Part shown: positions 5,423 to 5,447 of the stretch, one piece after another
Position numbering within the stretch: the first letter of the stretch is position 1
Layout of the letters: each line of letters starts with the position of its first letter
Translations under genes and position numbers: made by a program
Assembly: GCA_029931905.1 (NCBI GenBank)
Contig: JAOZRH010000141.1
Coordinates: 1 to 5,447, forward strand
DNA: 5,447 nucleotides
Source of the DNA: Fidelibacterota bacterium
Lineage (GTDB): Bacteria > Fidelibacterota > Fidelibacteria > Fidelibacterales > Fidelibacteraceae
Direction: 5' to 3'
Notes under the pieces: model-generated
What the model was told of the DNA's origin: nothing
Seen by the model: only the letters and a program-made list of their open reading frames with translations
Database searches by the model: none

Positions 5423-5447
5423 ATGTATGCAATAGTTGAAATAAGTG
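5423..5447 (+). CDS. rplU: 50S ribosomal protein L21, first 8 codons, 3' end outside window
   Basis: The visible residues are MYAIVEIS, matching the near-universal L21 N-terminus (MYAIVEIxGKQ). AAGGAG at 5406-5411 provides a Shine-Dalgarno site 11 nt before the ATG. Only 25 bases are present, so the call rests on the distinctive N-terminus plus the SD and the upstream promoter candidate. In most bacteria rpmA (L27) follows rplU closely, which would be expected just outside the window. Confidence 0.82.

Noticed and set aside
1..5447. CRISPR arrays, tRNA/rRNA genes, insertion sequences or attachment sites
   Set aside because: I saw no regularly spaced repeats, no tRNA-like cloverleaf or rRNA words, no transposase motifs and no terminal inverted repeats in the window.

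Overview
The window is an AT-rich (roughly 30% GC or below by eye), gene-dense stretch of bacterial chromosome. All supported genes lie on the + strand and nothing convincing reads on the - strand. The organism looks like a diderm: one gene encodes a signal-peptide-bearing protein predicted to be an outer-membrane beta-barrel that ends in Phe. Several genes have good Shine-Dalgarno sites (GGAGG, AAGGAG, AAAGGTG), and the promoter candidates resemble the sigma-70 consensus. This argues mildly against a typical Bacteroidota genome, where SD sites are rare. A separate small B12-binding mutase subunit fits an anaerobic, fermentative lineage. A low-GC member of a Cloacimonadota- or Delongbacteria-like group is a guess only; the window cannot fix the taxonomy.

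Layout: (1) 2-202 is the C-terminal end of a HepT-like HEPN ribonuclease toxin, cut by the window edge, with an intact RX4HXY motif. (2) 253-3278 is a tightly packed run that is probably one transcript. It holds D-aminoacyl-tRNA deacylase (dtd), a stand-alone cobalamin-binding methylmalonyl-CoA mutase-type subunit, the RadC/JAB-domain protein, a CvfB-family protein with three S1 domains plus a winged helix, and a small outer-membrane beta-barrel protein. Three of the junctions are 33 nt or less and two of those overlap (1 nt and 11 nt). (3) 3279-3410 is an intergenic region with a weak AT-rich terminator candidate followed by a good promoter candidate (TTGATA-17-TAAAAT). (4) 3411-5318 holds a TPR-containing protein of unknown function and an M24B Xaa-Pro peptidase, 24 nt apart. 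(5) 5319-5422 is a second intergenic region with a promoter candidate, leading to the first eight codons of rplU (ribosomal protein L21) at the right edge.

The genes are mostly housekeeping: translation quality control (dtd), RNA binding (CvfB), peptide turnover (M24B) and the ribosome (L21). One toxin fragment, one metabolic subunit and one envelope protein are mixed in. I found no evidence for a new multi-gene system. The points most worth checking are the toxin fragment and its missing partner, the orphan B12-binding subunit, the uncharacterised TPR protein with a repeated FIEEH motif, and the cvfB/outer-membrane gene overlap.
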